From an uncultured Lentisphaerota bacterium (GTDB lineage Bacteria; Verrucomicrobiota; Kiritimatiellia; CAIQIC01), in the NCBI GenBank assembly GCA_903912445.1, contig CAIWHP010000245.1, forward strand, positions 1-64,000: 64,000 bases of DNA, in the 5' to 3' direction. The notes beneath the pieces were generated by a model. It was not told the origin of the DNA. It made no database searches and was given only the letters and a program-made list of their open reading frames with translations. A program made the translations under genes and the position numbers. Every line of letters starts with the position of its first letter. Within the stretch, counting starts at the first letter, position 1. This document shows positions 34,980-42,953 of the stretch, piece by piece.

Positions 34980-35786
34980 TCACTGTAGGGGGGCGGCGGC
35001 CAGCTGCTCGCGCAGCCACTGCGGCCGGTTGGTCGTGATTCCTTTGACGCCGGCCGCCACCAGCTTTTGGGCGACGGTCGGGTCGTCCACCGTCCAGACG
35101 TAAAACTGGAGTTTGGCCTCCAGCGCGGTCTTGACCCAGGTGGCGTCGATCGGGAGGCGATAGTCCAGGTCGAGGCCGTCGAGCCCCGCAGCGCGCGCCT
35201 TGGCGATCAGGTCGGCGAGCTGGGGAGGCGGCGTGTTCTTCTTGAGCCCGGCCAGCAGGAGCACGGGCGTGTCAGGAAACAGCTTTTTGGCCTGCTGCAG
35301 GGTCGCCAGCTTGAAGCCGATGAGCACGATCTGGCCGGGCCGCTTGCCGGCGGCGCGCAGCACACGCCCGAGTTCGGGCAGGATTTCGGCGCCGCACTTG
35401 ATCTCGATGAACAAACGCTTGCGGTCCGGCTGGAGCGCGAGCACCTCGGCCAGCGTGGGGAGTTTCTCGCCGGCCCACGAGGGGCCTTTCCACTTGCCGG
35501 CGTCGAGCGCGCGCAGTTCGGCCAAGGCGCGCTCTGCGATCTTGAGCTCCACGCCGGTGGTGCGCAGGGTGGTCGAGTCGTGGCTGACCACGATCTGCCC
35601 GTCCTGGGTCAGGTGGATGTCCAGCTCGCAGGCCTCTGTCTGCTGCCAGCCGAGGCGGAAGGCGGCGAGCGTGTTCTCCGGCGCATCGTGGGAGGCCCCG
35701 CGATGGCCGATGAACTCCACGGCGCGCGACGCGGTGCCGCAGAACGAAAAGCAGATGAGGAACATGCGGCTGAGGAAGATGTTCAT
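34980..35786 (-). CDS. Secreted glycerophosphodiester phosphodiesterase
   Basis: 268 residues from ATG 35786; an upstream in-frame start at 35822 would overlap the DAHP synthase gene. Short signal peptide (NIFLSRMFLICFSFCGTASRA). The GDPD domain starts at once: EFIGHRGASHDAPENTLAAF (catalytic HR and E/N), CELDIHLTQDGQIVVSHD (metal ligands E, D and catalytic H), LPTLAEVL, LFIEIKCG, and FYVWTVDDPTVAQKLVAAGVKGITTNRP at the end. It hydrolyses glycerophosphodiesters to glycerol-3-phosphate and an alcohol, outside the cytoplasm. It lies 25 bp behind the DAHP synthase gene on the same strand. Confidence 0.92.
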   Translation of the reverse strand: MNIFLSRMFLICFSFCGTASRAVEFIGHRGASHDAPENTLAAFRLGWQQTEACELDIHLTQDGQIVVSHDSTTLRTTGVELKIAERALAELRALDAGKWKGPSWAGEKLPTLAEVLALQPDRKRLFIEIKCGAEILPELGRVLRAAGKRPGQIVLIGFKLATLQQAKKLFPDTPVLLLAGLKKNTPPPQLADLIAKARAAGLDGLDLDYRLPIDATWVKTALEAKLQFYVWTVDDPTVAQKLVAAGVKGITTNRPQWLREQLAAAPLQ

Positions 35787-35811
35787 GGCTGTTTTCCTGG
35801 GCTTGATCCCG

Positions 35812-37170
35812 TCACACAGCACTGTCGGCGCCGGCCATCTTGTGCGCGAGCAGCAGCGCCAGCTCGAGCGACTGCTCGTAGTTCAGGCGCGGGTCCACGT
35901 TGCTCTGGTAGGCGTGCTCGAGGTCGGCCTCCGCCAGCCCGCGTGCGCCGCCGACGCACTCGGTGACGTTCTCGCCGGTCAGCTCGAAGTGGACGCCGCC
36001 GAGCAGCGAGCCGTGCGCGCGGTGGATATCGAAGGCCTGGTCGAGCTCGGAAAGTATTTCGTGGAAGTCGCGCGTCTTGCGCCCGGTGCGCGTGCTCCGT
36101 GTGTTGCCGTGCATCGGATCGCAGCACCAGAGCACGGTCTGGCCGGCGCTTTGGATGGCGGCGATCAGCGGCGGCAGCGCGCGGGCGATCTCCTTGGCGC
36201 CGAAGCGGTGGATCAGCGTCAGGCGGCCGGGCTCGTTGGCCGGGTTCAGGACGCGCGCCAGCTCGGCCAGCTCGGCGGGCCCGGTCTTGGGCCCGATCTT
36301 CATGCCGATCGGGTTGGCGATCCCACGGAAGAACTCCACATGGGCGCCGTCGGGGTGGGTCGTGCGGTTGCCGATCCACGGCATGTGGCAGGTCAGGTCA
36401 TACCAGCCGCTCCGGCGCGGCACCTGGCGCGTCTGCATCTGCTCGTAGGCCAGGTGCAGGCCCTCGTGCCCCGCGTAGAATTCCATCCGCTGCAATTCGT
36501 CCAGCGGCCGGCCGGCGAGCGTCTCCAGGAAGCGCAGGCCGTTGCCGATGTTGTCGACGATCTTCATGTATTCGCCGGACAGCTCCGCGAACTTCACGAA
36601 GCCGAGGTCCCAGTACTCCGGATGGTGCAGGTCGGCGAAGCCGCCATCCACCAGGCCGCGGATGAAGTTCAGCGTGAGCGCGGCACGCTCGTAGCCGCGC
36701 AGCAGCCGCGCGGGATCCGGCGTGCGCGCCGCGGCCGTGAAGGCCGGGCCGTTCACGAGATCGCCGCGGTAGGCCGGCAGCGTCAGGCCGTCGCGCGTTT
36801 CGGTGTCGGAGGAGCGCGGCTTCGTGTATTGCCCGGCGATCCGGCCGACGCGCACGACGCGCCGCTTGGCCCCGTAGGTGAGGACCATGCTCATGTTGAG
36901 CAAAATTTTCAGCTTGGCGACGATCGACTCGGAGCGGCAGTCGGCGAACTGCTCGCAGCAGTCCCCGCCCTGCAGCAGGAAGGCCTCGCCGCGCGCGGCC
37001 TGCGCCAGCTCGTCCTTGAGCTTCTCCACCTCCCAGCTGGTCACCAGCGGCGGCAGCTGGCCGAGCTGCTCCAGCGCCCCGGCCAGCGCGGGCTCGTCGG
37101 GGTAGGCGATGCCCTGCCGCAGGTGCTTGCGCCGCCACGAGTCCGGCGCCCAGTCAGGTGAAGTTTTCAT
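35812..37170 (-). CDS. 3-deoxy-7-phosphoheptulonate synthase, class II
   Basis: 452 residues, normal for class II (plant/AroAII-type) DAHP synthases, which condense PEP and erythrose-4-phosphate in the first step of the shikimate pathway. Signature blocks: LQGGDCCEQFADC with the metal-binding Cys, RVGRIAGQYTKPRSS, LPAYRGDLVNG, YAGHEGLHLAYEQ, HMPWIGNRT, GIANPIGMKIGP, HRFGAKEIARALPP, WCCDPMHGNT, GGVHFELTGENVTECVGG and DPRLNYEQSLELA. Cytoplasmic. The GDPD gene follows closely; no other shikimate gene is in the window. Confidence 0.97.
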   Translation of the reverse strand: MKTSPDWAPDSWRRKHLRQGIAYPDEPALAGALEQLGQLPPLVTSWEVEKLKDELAQAARGEAFLLQGGDCCEQFADCRSESIVAKLKILLNMSMVLTYGAKRRVVRVGRIAGQYTKPRSSDTETRDGLTLPAYRGDLVNGPAFTAAARTPDPARLLRGYERAALTLNFIRGLVDGGFADLHHPEYWDLGFVKFAELSGEYMKIVDNIGNGLRFLETLAGRPLDELQRMEFYAGHEGLHLAYEQMQTRQVPRRSGWYDLTCHMPWIGNRTTHPDGAHVEFFRGIANPIGMKIGPKTGPAELAELARVLNPANEPGRLTLIHRFGAKEIARALPPLIAAIQSAGQTVLWCCDPMHGNTRSTRTGRKTRDFHEILSELDQAFDIHRAHGSLLGGVHFELTGENVTECVGGARGLAEADLEHAYQSNVDPRLNYEQSLELALLLAHKMAGADSAV

Positions 37171-37230
37171 AAGGTGCCGCGGATTCTACCCGATTGCGGT
37201 GGGTGCGCAGTCAAAATGTGCGGCGCCTTA

Positions 37231-37311
37231 TCGTCCTTGTCCTTCGTCGTCGTTCTCGTCCTCGAAATCCGAACCGCCGGATCGAGGACGAGGACGAAGG
37301 ACGAGGACGAT
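37231..37311. repeat. Long palindrome with CGAGGA/GACGAA arms
   Basis: A TCGTCCTTGTCCTTCGTC-type arm (37231-37265) pairs with TCGAGGACGAGGACGAAGG (37282-37311) around a 16-base loop. It has the same build as the palindrome at 18177-18263 (six-base rhythm, long arms, short GC loop) with a different sequence. It lies between the divergent DAHP synthase and Gfo/Idh genes, in an otherwise empty 234 bp. Confidence 0.65.
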
Positions 37312-37404
37312 GAAGCAGTACAGAGTTTTTCGACGGAGCCGGACGCCCGCCTTTCCCGTTGACCGGGCGGGGCGCCGGTGACACTATCCACGCCGGAGAA
37401 AAAA

Positions 37405-38853
37405 ATGGACATGAAATTGCAGACTGCGGTGCTTGGTTTCCCGGCCGCCTCCCGGCGGAGCTTCCTCAAACGCTCGCTGCTCGGTGCGGCCGGCGTCATC
37501 GCGTTTCCTCAACTGCTGCTGCCGCGCAGCGCGTTCGGCGCGGAGTCCTCGCCCAACCGCCGCCTCCAGGTCGCCCAGATAGGCATCGGCCGCATGGGCG
37601 CCGGCGATATGGGCGGCATCCTCAAGCACCCGCAGGCGCGCGTCGTCGCCGTGTGCGACCTTGACTCCAAGCGCCTTGGCATCGCCAAGGACCTTGTCGA
37701 AAAATACTACAAGAAAGCCGGCGAAAGCTCCGTGGATGTGAAGACCTACCACGACTATCACGACGTGCTGGCGCGCCCCGATATCGACGCCGTCGTCGTC
37801 AGCGTGCCTGACCACTGGCACGCGCTCGTCGCGCTCGAGGCCGTGCTCGCGGGCAAGGACGTCTACTGCCAGAAGCCGCTGACCTATTCCATTCTCGAGG
37901 CACAGCTCCTGCGCGCGGCCGTGCTCGCGAAGGACCGCATCCTGCAGGTCGGCAGCCAGCAGCGCTCGTCCGGCTCGTTCCGCAGCGCCACCGAGCTCGT
38001 GCGCGACGGCCACATCGGCAAGATCAAGACCGTGCAGATCGGTCTCGGCGCCGACAAGCCCAGCGGCAAGAAGCCCGCGCCCGAAGCGGTGCCGGCGAAC
38101 CTCGATTACGAGCGCTGGCTCGGCCCCGCGCCGCAGCAGCCCTACATGGAAGGCCGCGTCCATCCGCAGAACAGCACCGGCGCCCGGCCGGGCTGGATCA
38201 CCACCGAGGACTTCGGTCTCGGCATGATCACCAACTGGGGCGCGCACCACATCGACATCGCGCAGTGGGGCATCGGCATGGAGCTGAGCGGCCCGCACAC
38301 CATCGCGGCGCAGGCGGAGTTCATGCACGACGACCTGTGGACGGTGCACACCGGCTATCACGTCGAGCTCGATTACGCCGGCGGCATCAAGGTCATCCTC
38401 GACAACAAGAACGAGGTCGGCATCAAGTTCGAGGGCGAGCACGGCTGGATCTATTGCACGCGCGGCCCGGAGAAGGTCACCGCGAGCGACCCCAACCTCC
38501 CGACCAAGGGCAAGGCGCAGAAGCCGGCGCTGCGCGCCAGCGACCCGAAAATTCTGCAGGCCAAACTTTCGGCCAACGCCAAGACCTGGCAGGCGAGCAC
38601 GAACCACTACTTCAACTGGGTGGACTCCGTGCTCGCGCACAAGCAGCCCATCGCGCCGGTCGCCGAGGGTGCGCGCAGCCTCAGCACCTGCGCCCTCTCG
38701 TGGATCGGCATGAAGCTCAACCGCAAGCTGACGTGGGACCCCGTCAAGGAAGCTTTCCTGGGCGATGACGAAGCGAACGCGATGCGGTTCCGCAAGCCGC
38801 GCTCCGCCGAGTTCGACATCACCGCCATCGCGAAAAAAGCCGGCCTCTGCTGA
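37405..38853 (+). CDS. Gfo/Idh/MocA-family oxidoreductase with Tat signal (third)
   Basis: 482 residues from ATG 37405, seven bases after GGAG (37394-37397). The twin-arginine signal is SRRSFLKRSLLGAAGVIAF with cleavage near AFGA. The mature protein has VAQIGIGRMGAGDMGGIL, VCDLDSKR, SVPDHWHALVALEAVLAGKDVYCQKPL with the conserved lysine, ILQVGSQQRS, WLGPAP, WGAHHIDIAQWG and a C-terminal sheet. It is longer than the other two and typical of the exported Planctomycetes/Verrucomicrobia group. It probably acts on a sugar ring with bound NAD(P). No neighbour reveals the substrate; a 445-bp repeat-rich gap follows. Confidence 0.93.
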   Translation: MDMKLQTAVLGFPAASRRSFLKRSLLGAAGVIAFPQLLLPRSAFGAESSPNRRLQVAQIGIGRMGAGDMGGILKHPQARVVAVCDLDSKRLGIAKDLVEKYYKKAGESSVDVKTYHDYHDVLARPDIDAVVVSVPDHWHALVALEAVLAGKDVYCQKPLTYSILEAQLLRAAVLAKDRILQVGSQQRSSGSFRSATELVRDGHIGKIKTVQIGLGADKPSGKKPAPEAVPANLDYERWLGPAPQQPYMEGRVHPQNSTGARPGWITTEDFGLGMITNWGAHHIDIAQWGIGMELSGPHTIAAQAEFMHDDLWTVHTGYHVELDYAGGIKVILDNKNEVGIKFEGEHGWIYCTRGPEKVTASDPNLPTKGKAQKPALRASDPKILQAKLSANAKTWQASTNHYFNWVDSVLAHKQPIAPVAEGARSLSTCALSWIGMKLNRKLTWDPVKEAFLGDDEANAMRFRKPRSAEFDITAIAKKAGLC

Positions 38854-39298
38854 GCGCGGCAAAGTAAACATCTCGCTCCGCGAGATGTTCCGTTGAATTG
38901 CCTCACGCGGAGCGTGAGGACTACCTTCGGCTGTGCCGGGTACGGCACAAACCCTGAAAGAGCGTCGGGGCTTGCTTTTTGTGAGGGCCCACCTTGTTTC
39001 GCGGAGCTTGCTCCGCGGAATGGTCCTATGCGAAACCGCAGACGGCGGACGGTAAGGCTGGGTGGGCAGTGCAGCGCGGGAAGGGTGGTGCGCGGTTTAT
39101 GCGGCGGAGCAAGCTCCGCCCGTGAAGGCGCAAGCAGCCGAGCCTTAGCGAGACGGGCGAAGTCGAAGACGCAGCCAACCTTGCGCACTCCACGGAACGC
39201 AGCCTTTTTCCCAACCCTTGGAAAACTGACGGATGAACTTTTCCAAGGTTTGGAAAAACGACCTGCTCGCGTTTCCAAGCCTTGGAAAGACGGCTAAC
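38854..39298. repeat. Repeat-rich intergenic region with at least seven hairpins
   Basis: No gene is visible. Hairpins: ACATCTCGCTCCGCGAGATGT (38868-38888, second copy of the 34822 element), CCTCACGC/GCGTGAGG (38901-38919), GCGGAGCTTGCTCCGC (39001-39016) and GGCGGAGCAAGCTCCGCC (39103-39120). They are followed by three dispersed palindromes at 39205-39224, 39238-39258 and 39272-39288. A stretch near 39180 (TTGCGCACTCCACGG) recurs near 57729. The region separates convergent genes and may terminate both. Confidence 0.75.
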
Positions 39299-39718
39299 TC
39301 ACTCGACTTTTTTCTCGCCGGTGGTGTTGTAGATCGTGATGGCCGGTGCGCCAGCGATGAGGTCCTTGAGCTGCGCGCCGAAGGCCTTGAAGTGCGGCGT
39401 GGCAAAGTGCTCGTCGATCGCCTGCTGGCTCTTCCACTCCTCGAAGAAGAAGAACGCCGTTTTGTCGTAGGGGTCCTGCAGCAGCGTGTAGCTGGTGCAG
39501 CCGGGCTCGGCACGCGAGGCGGCGATGACGGTCTTGACCGCGGCGATGAACTCATCCACCTTCTCGGCCTTCACCTGGAGTTTGGCGCCGATGAGCTTCT
39601 TGCCCTCGGCGGGGATCACCGCTGAGGTTTGTGGGGCCGCCGGCGGAGGCGGCTTGCAATTGGGACAGCAGGAGGCCGCGAGCAGGGGCAACAACGCGAG
39701 GGACAGCAATCTCTTCAT
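39299..39718 (-). CDS. Antibiotic-biosynthesis-monooxygenase (ABM) domain lipoprotein
   Basis: 139 residues from ATG 39718, preceded by GGAGAAAAT; the longer frame upstream lacks support. The start (KRLLSLALLPLLAASCCPNC) looks like a lipoprotein signal with the Cys of AASC as the likely lipid site, although the position -3 residue is Ala rather than Leu. A proline linker follows, then an ABM ferredoxin-like domain (PF03992): IGAKLQVKAEKVDEFIAAVKTVIAASRAEPGC, LLQDPYDKTAFFFFEEWKSQQAIDEHFATPHF. ABM proteins include quinol monooxygenases and haem degraders; which applies here is unknown. Confidence 0.8.
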   Translation of the reverse strand: MKRLLSLALLPLLAASCCPNCKPPPPAAPQTSAVIPAEGKKLIGAKLQVKAEKVDEFIAAVKTVIAASRAEPGCTSYTLLQDPYDKTAFFFFEEWKSQQAIDEHFATPHFKAFGAQLKDLIAGAPAITIYNTTGEKKVE

Positions 39719-39882
39719 ATTTTCTCCACGTGCTTTTTCCGCAGCCGCCGCCCGGCACACACCGCGCGTCGCGACCGCCTTCATCTGGCCTGCAGCCAAA
39801 CAAACTGCGCCCGCCGAGTCAAGCCCCGCCTTGACGCCGCGGAACGCTTCCCGTCTAATGCGCGGCATGGAAGAGGAGCACC

Positions 39883-40674
39883 ATGAATACATCGATGACG
39901 CCGCGGAATAGCGGCCTGGCGGTGGCGAGTCTGGTGCTGGGCATTCTCGGGTTGCTTACCATGGTCGTGTGCGTGGGTGGAGTGCCCGCGCTTTTGGCGG
40001 TTATCTTCGGCCATATAGCCTGGTCGCAAATATAAAAGTCCGCCGGCACCATCACGGGCAGTGGTATGGCCATGGCTGGATTGGTCATGGGTTATATCGC
40101 CATGGCAGTCAGCCTGCTCATTCTCCCGGCCCTTCTTCTTCCTGTGATAGGTAGTGTCCAGCAGGAGGGCAAGATGACCGGCACCTTAAGCAATGGAAGG
40201 CAAATATTCATAGCGCTGTTTAGCCAAACATTGGAAGGGACAGTGACTGGAAAAGATAGCACTTGGCCGAGGGCGTCTGACTTCCCGACTTCCACCTCCC
40301 TGCTCACCAACCTGGTCGGCAGCGGGGCGCTGAAGGTTGATTATTCCTTCTTCTCCGCGCCCGGCCTTACGCCCTACAGAGGAACAAACGCCGATCTGTT
40401 CAAGGCTGACAACAACGCGTGGTGCATGGTCGCGGACCTCAAAGACACCGATTCCGACCAAACTCCGTTCCTGTTCACACGGAATCTGCGAGTGGCCAAC
40501 CTCGCGGAACTGAAAGGCAAAGTGGGCGCTCTGTTGAGTGACGAGCTGCCGTTTGGAGGCCAGGGCGTGGCAATTGTTTTCAAGAGTGGCGCAGCGCAAA
40601 AGCTGCGGCCCGACATGCTGTGGAGCGATGTCCTCGGCGGAGCCACCTTCACGAACCGTGTCTTGCGCCCGTGA
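39883..40674 (+). pseudogene. DUF4190-type membrane protein gene interrupted by an in-frame TAA
   Basis: ATG 39883 follows AGAGGAGCACC, a strong ribosome site. The frame reads NSGLAVASLVLGILGLLTMVV...GHIAWSQI, stops at TAA 40033-40035, then continues in the same frame as KSAGTITGSGMAMAGLVMGYIAMAVSLLIL and on to TGA 40672-40674. DUF4190 proteins normally run through this point without a break (GHIAxSxIKxSxGxLxGxGMAIAGLVLGY), so one codon has become a stop. The downstream part (about 150 residues) ends GVAIVFKSGAAQKLRPDMLWSDVLGG, as expected of a complete protein, so decay is recent or the stop is a sequencing error. An internal restart at ATG 40066 would still give a protein with one membrane helix. 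Confidence 0.8.
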
Positions 40675-40789
40675 GCGCTGGCCACATTCGCAGGACCTTG
40701 GAAAAACCACGGCGTTTCTTTTCTCTCCCTTTTTCCGGCGGTGCCACCTAGATTTGTCGCAGGTGAGTTTCCGGAGAAATAAGGCGGAC

Positions 40790-41434
40790 ATGATGAGCAT
40801 GAAACTGATGATTGCCGCGGCGTTACTCGCACTTGGGGCGCAGGCGGGAGAGCCGGCGGTGGTCGTGGTGTTTGGCGATTCGATCACCGCGGGCGGCGCG
40901 CTGCCGGCGGCGGAGCGCAGCCAGCTCTGGGTGCGGCTGGTCGAAAAAGAGGCGGCCGGCAAGCTGAAGCTTGTGAACGAGGGCAAGGGCGGGCGCCCGA
41001 CCGCTTCGGTGAAGGAATTCGATGCCATGCTGGGCCGCAATCCACGCGCCGACGTGCTTGTGATCGCGCTGGGGACCAACGACTCGCGCGACATCACCGA
41101 CCAGTGCATCTCCAAGGCCGTGAAGAATGTGCGCGCGATGGTGGAGGGCGGTCGGAAAGCTTACGGCGCGAAGCTGCGCGTGCTGCTCGTGGGGCCGCCG
41201 AACATCCGCAAGGACGCGCTCGGCCCTACCAAGCCCATCGCCGATCAGCGCGACGCCAAGTTGCGCGAACTCGGCGCGGCCTTTGCCAAGCTGGCGCAGG
41301 AACTGCACGGCGAATTTATCAGCCTCTATGGCGTCGTACCCGTGGCCAGCCTGACGCGCGACGGCGTCCACCCCGACGCCGCCGGCAACGTGGCCATCGC
41401 CAAGGTGATGCTCGCCGCCCTGCAAAAGCCGTGA
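40790..41434 (+). CDS. Secreted SGNH/GDSL hydrolase
   Basis: 214 residues from ATG 40790, after AAGGCGG; two further in-frame ATGs lie within nine bases. Signal peptide MKLMIAAALLALGAQAG. SGNH blocks: block I VVVFGDSITAGG (Ser31), block II NEGKGGRPT, block III ALGTNDSRD, block V DGVHPDAAGN. These are esterases or acetylhydrolases, often acting on acetylated polysaccharides. It lies 115 bp after the DUF4190 gene; a half copy of the dispersed palindrome (about 40690-40709) lies in between. Confidence 0.92.
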   Translation: MMSMKLMIAAALLALGAQAGEPAVVVVFGDSITAGGALPAAERSQLWVRLVEKEAAGKLKLVNEGKGGRPTASVKEFDAMLGRNPRADVLVIALGTNDSRDITDQCISKAVKNVRAMVEGGRKAYGAKLRVLLVGPPNIRKDALGPTKPIADQRDAKLRELGAAFAKLAQELHGEFISLYGVVPVASLTRDGVHPDAAGNVAIAKVMLAALQKP

Positions 41435-41444
41435 TGCGCCGCGC

Positions 41445-41873
41445 TTAGTTGTTCCCCGCGGGTTTCGGCGGCGGATGGGCCGGCGCGGCATTGAGGCTGC
41501 GGATGCCGGGCTGCGGGAAGCGGACGATGAAGTCCTTGAACCGCGCCGCCTGCTCCGGCGTAAGGCTTTGGATGATTTTCCCGTTCGCCTGGGCGGCGAT
41601 TTGCTCCACTTCCGGCTGCGTGCGCTGGCGGATGCGTAACAGCTGCGTCTGGTTCGCGAGGATGAGCGCCTTGGTCTGCGCGTATTGCTCGGGGGTCAGC
41701 TGTACCTCGGCGTTCAGGCGCCGCAGGAAATACTCGTGGTAGCGCTCGTTCTCGCCCCGCATGAGGCCCTTGAGCCGGGTCTGGAAATAGACCTGCATGA
41801 GCGCCGCCCCGGCCATCATCCCGGCGAGCAGCGTCATGGCGAACAAAAACCAGATACGTTTCTTGGGGGTCAT
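41445..41873 (-). CDS. Membrane-anchored LTPEQ-motif protein (CnrX/Spy-like sensor candidate)
   Basis: 142 residues from ATG 41873. One N-terminal membrane segment (IWFLFAMTLLAGMMAGAALM), then a helical periplasmic region with two LTPEQ motifs (VQLTPEQYAQTKAL and SLTPEQAARFKDF) separated by about 45 residues, and a Pro-rich tail. Two LTxxQ motifs in a helical hairpin mark the CpxP/Spy/ZraP/CnrX family (envelope-stress or metal sensing, or chaperones). Third gene of a minus-strand operon behind a sigma factor and a small membrane protein. The CnrX-like gene order suggests it senses a periplasmic signal. Confidence 0.8.
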   Translation of the reverse strand: MTPKKRIWFLFAMTLLAGMMAGAALMQVYFQTRLKGLMRGENERYHEYFLRRLNAEVQLTPEQYAQTKALILANQTQLLRIRQRTQPEVEQIAAQANGKIIQSLTPEQAARFKDFIVRFPQPGIRSLNAAPAHPPPKPAGNN

Positions 41874-41875
41874 GC

Positions 41876-42193
41876 TCACTCCATGTTCCAGGTTTCCGAC
41901 ACACTTTGCGCCCAGGCGGCCTGCGCGAGGTCGCTGTCGCGCACCGGGGCCCAGACCAGGGCGGCGACCCAGCCGAACGTGGCCACGACGACCGCGGCCA
42001 CAGCGGCGCGCCGCAGCGCGAGCCACGGCAGGTCGAGCAGGGACTCCGGTTCCGGCGCCGCGTGGCGCACGGCGCGCATGACGTTGGCCTGCCAGACCTC
42101 GACCGGCGGGACCGGCGTGGCCGGCGGAGTGGCCGGCGGCGCCTGCCAGAGCGCTTGCTCCAGTCGGTCCAACTTGCTGTCACGTTCGTTCAT
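41876..42193 (-). CDS. Small single-pass membrane protein, putative anti-sigma factor
   Basis: 105 residues. The N-terminal half is charged (MNERDSKLDRLEQALWQ), followed by a Pro-rich segment, PVEVWQANVMRAVRH and one membrane helix (AAVAAVVVATFGWVAALVW). It lacks recognisable enzyme motifs and a zinc-binding HxxxCxxC, so it is not a ZAS anti-sigma factor by sequence. Its position directly behind a sigma factor gene (4 bp) and before the LTPEQ protein (2 bp) implies an anti-sigma role, with the cytoplasmic N-terminus binding sigma. This is inference from order and topology. Confidence 0.7.
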   Translation of the reverse strand: MNERDSKLDRLEQALWQAPPATPPATPVPPVEVWQANVMRAVRHAAPEPESLLDLPWLALRRAAVAAVVVATFGWVAALVWAPVRDSDLAQAAWAQSVSETWNME

Positions 42194-42197
42194 GGTC

Positions 42198-42794
42198 TCA
42201 CCTCGTGTCTTTCATCTGTCCTGCCAAGATCCCGCGGAGCTTATGGCGCGCCCGGAAGGCGGTCACCTTGACGCGCGTCTGGGTCCAGCCCAGCGACGCG
42301 GCGATCTCCGCGACGCTGTGGCCTTCGCGGTGCAGCAACGTCAGCACCATCCGGTCGGACGCGCTGACCCGCGCCAGCGCCCAGTCGAGCACCTCGGCGG
42401 CCTCGCGCTGCGCCGTCTCGTGCTCGAACGTCTCGCGCGCGATGCCCTGGGCCGCGCGCTCGAGCCATTCCTGGTGGTCATCGTCCAAGCCGCTGGCGGG
42501 TGTCTCCGGCCGGCGTTTCTGCTGCCGCCAAAAATCATAGCAGGTGCGCACGGCGATGCGCGCCAGCCAGTGGGCGAAGGGTTTCTCGGCGCGGTAGGTC
42601 GCCAGCGACAGGAAGGCGCGCACGAAGGCTTCGTGCGCGGTCTCGGCCACCTGGGCTCCCGGGACATGCCGCGCCACGATGGCGAACACCTGCTCGCGGT
42701 GGCGCGTGATCAATGGCTCATAGGCGTTCACGTCGCCAGCCCTCACCTGGGCGATCAATTCCGCATCGGTCAACTCTGGAGCGTCGGGCTGCAT
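42198..42794 (-). CDS. ECF-type RNA polymerase sigma factor
   Basis: 198 residues. Region 2: ELIAQVRAGDVNAYEPLITRHREQVFAIVARHV, with PFAHWLARIAVRTCYDFWRQQKRR as the region 2.4 promoter-contact helix. Region 4: VLDWALARVSASDRMVLTLLHREGHSVAEIAASLGWTQTRVKVTAFRARHKLR, a standard helix-turn-helix. No region 1 or 3. It heads the sigma / small membrane protein / LTPEQ protein operon, the same order as cnrH-cnrY-cnrX-type stress modules apart from gene order details. Targets in this window are not evident. The 160 bp upstream to 42953 show no gene. Confidence 0.95.
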   Translation of the reverse strand: MQPDAPELTDAELIAQVRAGDVNAYEPLITRHREQVFAIVARHVPGAQVAETAHEAFVRAFLSLATYRAEKPFAHWLARIAVRTCYDFWRQQKRRPETPASGLDDDHQEWLERAAQGIARETFEHETAQREAAEVLDWALARVSASDRMVLTLLHREGHSVAEIAASLGWTQTRVKVTAFRARHKLRGILAGQMKDTR

Positions 42795-42953
42795 CGGACA
42801 TCACACATATCATTTTCATCTGCTGCCGCCAATCTTGGCCCTCGTTCCACCCTTTCAGTCGGCCCGCCGGGCCGGCCGGTTACAGAAATATTTCAAAAAA
42901 TATGCATTGTTGGGGGATGGAGGCAGGGTTCGACCTGAACGCCAAGGCCGTAA

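Noticed and set aside
38854-39298. tRNA or small RNA gene in the hairpin-rich gap
   Set aside because: The hairpins are simple inverted repeats; no cloverleaf with a TTCGA-type T-loop or CCA end was found.
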